NCBI GenBank assembly: GCA_003164075.1
Contig: PLRZ01000554.1
Span: 5,897 to 13,532, forward strand
DNA length: 7,636 nt
Direction: 5' to 3'
DNA from: Bryobacterales bacterium
GTDB taxonomy: Bacteria > Acidobacteriota > Terriglobia > Bryobacterales > Bryobacteraceae
Shown here: in pieces, positions 6,132 through 7,636 of the stretch
How positions within the stretch are numbered: position 1 is the first letter of the stretch
How the letters are laid out: the number at the start of each line of letters is the position of its first letter
Notes under the pieces: generated by a model
Told to the model about the DNA's origin: nothing
Seen by the model: only the letters and a program-made list of their open reading frames with translations
Database searches by the model: none
Position numbers and translations under genes: made by a program

Positions 6132-6728
6132 ATGGCAGAAACTCGCCGCCGCCTCCCGCATGACTATCCGCAAGGGAAAGGGCTCTTCGCGACTTGGCAC
6201 CTGCACGGCAGCGTTCCGCACGGCAAGTACCCTCCTCCCAACAAGCGGGCCGCGGGCGCAGCTTTCGTGTGGATGGATCGGTATCTGGACACTGCGCGAA
6301 CCGGGCCGATGTATCTCGCTCAGGAGCCGATAGCACATGTCGTCATGGCATCCCTGCGGCACGGCGAACTGCTGGGACACTACGATCTGGCGGCCTATGC
6401 GATTCTCTCCAATCATGTGCACGTGCTGCTACTGCCGAGGATCTCACCCGCACGCCTGTTGCAGTCGCTAAAGGGAGCGACGGCGAGGCAGGCTAATCTC
6501 ATATTGGGACGCACGGGCGAGACGTTCTGGCAAGCCGAGTCCTACGACCATTGGGTAAGAGACGATGGCGAACGGCAGCGAATTCCCGCCTATATTGAGG
6601 AAAACCCTGTGAAAGCAGGTCTTGTGCAGCACGCGTCGGATTATCGTTGGTCCAGCGCGCACGAGCGCGCCGAGACGAGTCTCGGCGCGGCAGACACGAG
6701 TGTCTGCGCCACATTGTCAGAGCAGTAG
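6132..6728 (+). CDS. REP-associated tyrosine transposase (RAYT), IS200-like HUH nuclease family
   Basis: This 198-residue protein has the signature of the Y1 transposase fold: SNHVHVLLLP at 93-102 supplies the HxH metal-binding pair (H95, H97), and AYIEENPVKAGLV at 153-165 carries the likely catalytic tyrosine Y154. FWQAESYDHWVRD (132-144) and the closing DYRWSSA (170-176) are also typical. The start RRRLPHDYP...ATWHLHGSVP fits RAYT N-termini, so the ATG at 6132 is preferred, although its ribosome site is weak; the frame is open upstream to 5997, but that part translates the palindromes. RAYTs bind and nick single-stranded REP hairpins and are thought to spread them; unlike IS200 they usually sit as single copies among REPs, as here. 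The last 20 or so codons (ETSLGAADTSVCAT) lie in the downstream REP unit, and the gene overlaps the 3' end of hisA by 12 bases. Confidence 0.88.
   Translation: MAETRRRLPHDYPQGKGLFATWHLHGSVPHGKYPPPNKRAAGAAFVWMDRYLDTARTGPMYLAQEPIAHVVMASLRHGELLGHYDLAAYAILSNHVHVLLLPRISPARLLQSLKGATARQANLILGRTGETFWQAESYDHWVRDDGERQRIPAYIEENPVKAGLVQHASDYRWSSAHERAETSLGAADTSVCATLSEQ
6666..6712 (-). repeat. REP-like two-hairpin unit, downstream copy (mirror image of 5667-5714)
   Basis: Hairpin B' has arms CGCGCCGAGAC (6666-6676) and GTCTCGGCGCG (6679-6689) around GA, 11 perfect pairs. Hairpin A' has arms GCAGACAC (6690-6697) and GTGTCTGC (6700-6707) around GA, followed by GCCAC to 6712. Positions 6691-6712 are the exact reverse complement of 5667-5688, and 6667-6688 of 5693-5714. 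On the minus strand the unit starts 4 bases after the hisA stop, just as the upstream copy starts 10 bases after the second propeller stop. It is simultaneously translated as the end of the transposase. Confidence 0.88.
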
Positions 6729-7394
6729 TTCCTCCAGCTTCAACTTCCCCGTATAGATCGCCATCCCCAGCGCCGCATGCACATTCATCGCCTGCAGCGC
6801 GCGGACCTCTTCGATTGTCGTGATCCCGCCCGCCGCGGTCAGCTCCAGCGACGTCGCCGCGCGCAGTCGACGGAACCAGTCGAGATCCGTGCCCTGCATC
6901 ATGCCCTCTTTGTCCACATACGTGCACAGAAAGCCCGAGCAGTAAGGCTCCAACTCGCGCAGCACCGCTTCCGCGCTCAAGTTGGTCGACTCCCGCCAGC
7001 CCTTCACCACAATGCGGCCGTCCTTCGAATCCACCGCGACAATCAGCCGCTCGCGGTCGAGCCTGGCCAGAAATTCCACGTTGACGCCCATCGGCCCGAA
7101 CGCCGCCGTCCCCACGATCACGCGATGCGCGCCCTGATCGAGCAACTCGCGCGCCCGCTCCACACTGCGGACACCGCCGCCCACGCGCGTTACCGCTTTC
7201 GACGCCAGAAACCGCACCAGGTCGCCGTTCGATCCGCGTCCCATGGCGGCGTCGAGATCGATCACCTGAATCTCCGGAAACGCGGCGAATTTGCGCAGCA
7301 TTTCCTCCGGCGAATCGCCCTCCAGCGCCTTCTCGCGACCCTGCACAAGCTGCACTACCTTGCCGTCCATGAGGTCGATGCACGGAATGATCAT
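6717..7394 (-). CDS. hisA: Phosphoribosylformimino-5-aminoimidazole carboxamide ribotide isomerase (HisA)
   Basis: This 225-residue cytoplasmic (beta-alpha)8-barrel enzyme isomerises ProFAR to PRFAR in histidine biosynthesis; PRFAR is the substrate of HisF/HisH. The start [19 protein letters not shown] is diagnostic for HisA; D7 is the expected first catalytic aspartate and D122 in [15 protein letters not shown] the second. Phosphate-binding glycine loops are seen at VGGGVR (71-76), AAGGI (187-191) and LGMAIYTG (209-216). At 225 residues it is somewhat shorter than the usual 240 or so, mainly at the C-terminal end. The ATG at 7394 overlaps the hisF stop by four bases and follows a G-run that could act as a weak ribosome site. 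The longer frame upstream is a shadow of hisF. Its 3' end converges with and overlaps the transposase gene by 12 bases, and a REP-like unit starts 4 bases after its stop. Confidence 0.94.
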   Translation of the reverse strand: MIIPCIDLMDGKVVQLVQGREKALEGDSPEEMLRKFAAFPEIQVIDLDAAMGRGSNGDLVRFLASKAVTRVGGGVRSVERARELLDQGAHRVIVGTAAFGPMGVNVEFLARLDRERLIVAVDSKDGRIVVKGWRESTNLSAEAVLRELEPYCSGFLCTYVDKEGMMQGTDLDWFRRLRAATSLELTAAGGITTIEEVRALQAMNVHAALGMAIYTGKLKLEELLL

Positions 7395-7636
7395 GCGGCC
7401 CCCCGCACCGCGATGCCGCGGCGGTCCAACTCTTCTTTCAATTGATTCACGGTGTACGTCCCGTAATGGAAAATGGAGGCCGCCAACGCCGCGTCGGCGC
7501 ACCCCTCGGTGAGCACGCGCACGAAATGTTCGGGCTTGCCCGCGCCGCCGCTGGCGATCACCGGCACGTGCGTGGCGCGCGACACCGCGGCCGTCAGCGT
7601 GCAATCGAAACCGTCCTGGACGCCGTCGGTGTCCAT
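7391..7636 (-). CDS. hisF: Imidazole glycerol phosphate synthase cyclase subunit HisF, C-terminal part
   Basis: Eighty-one C-terminal residues are visible; the frame runs off the window edge, so the N-terminal two thirds, with the catalytic aspartates, are not seen. The visible part matches the second half of the HisF barrel: [11 protein letters not shown] (family: DRDGT..GYD), the phosphate loop [13 protein letters not shown], then [13 protein letters not shown] and a final helix [17 protein letters not shown]. HisF takes ammonia delivered by HisH and converts PRFAR to imidazole glycerol phosphate and AICAR. The methionine at the window edge is internal by comparison with the family (the M of MDRDG), not the start. 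The stop TGA overlaps the hisA ATG by four bases, so the two genes are co-transcribed and probably translationally coupled. Confidence 0.95.
   Translation of the reverse strand: MDTDGVQDGFDCTLTAAVSRATHVPVIASGGAGKPEHFVRVLTEGCADAALAASIFHYGTYTVNQLKEELDRRGIAVRGAA

Larger units (their letters stand above)
5667..6712 (+). mobile_element. Candidate REP/RAYT unit: transposase gene bracketed by inverted two-hairpin repeats
   Basis: The segment is bounded by 5667-5714 and its mirror image 6667-6712; each hairpin is an exact inverted copy, and only the spacer between hairpins differs (GATA against two bases). Inside lie two more REP-like segments and the transposase gene. The hairpin/HUH-transposase pairing is well known for REPtrons. 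That this whole block ever moved as a unit is inference: no target-site duplication or empty site can be seen here, and the outer repeats could equally be separate insertions behind two genes. Confidence 0.45.

Noticed and set aside
5628..6336. Minus-strand open frames at 5628-5942 and 5884-6336
   Set aside because: They run through palindromes and the antisense of the transposase and show no protein features.
6717..7604. Longer HisA start giving 295 residues
   Set aside because: The first 70 residues are an out-of-frame reading of hisF; the true HisA start MIIPCIDL is at 7394.

Overview
The window is GC-rich bacterial chromosomal DNA. The organism is probably a member of the Acidobacteriota (Solibacter/Bryobacter type). 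This is an inference from gene style and from the many dispersed palindromic repeats; no ribosomal or other taxonomic marker is present.

Layout. (1) Positions 1-3461 (+) hold the end of an RND efflux adaptor gene and a complete 1024-residue RND inner-membrane pump gene, coupled by a 4-base stop/start overlap. (2) Positions 3462-3579 carry a repeat element with two perfect 28-base inverted arms and an internal 20-base tandem duplication. (3) Positions 3580-5656 (+) encode two tandem, clearly paralogous exported beta-propeller proteins (YncE/YVTN type). (4) Positions 5657-6131 have no convincing gene but are packed with palindromes of at least two families. (5) Positions 6132-6728 (+) encode an IS200-like HUH transposase of the REP-associated (RAYT) kind. 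(6) Positions 6717-7636 (-) hold histidine biosynthesis genes: complete hisA and, upstream of it, the 3' part of hisF, again with a 4-base overlap.

How it fits together. The adaptor and pump would form the inner-membrane and periplasmic parts of a tripartite efflux system; the substrate is not readable. The propellers may or may not share that transcript, because the 28-base inverted repeat lies between them and the pump. HisF and HisA catalyse neighbouring steps of histidine synthesis. The most interesting part is the RAYT neighbourhood: a two-hairpin motif lies just after the second propeller gene and, in mirror image, just after hisA, so the transposase gene is bracketed by near-perfect inverted copies. 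A further palindrome upstream of the transposase looks like a recombinant of the two hairpin types. The last codons of the transposase lie inside the downstream repeat, and the gene overlaps the 3' end of hisA by 12 bases.
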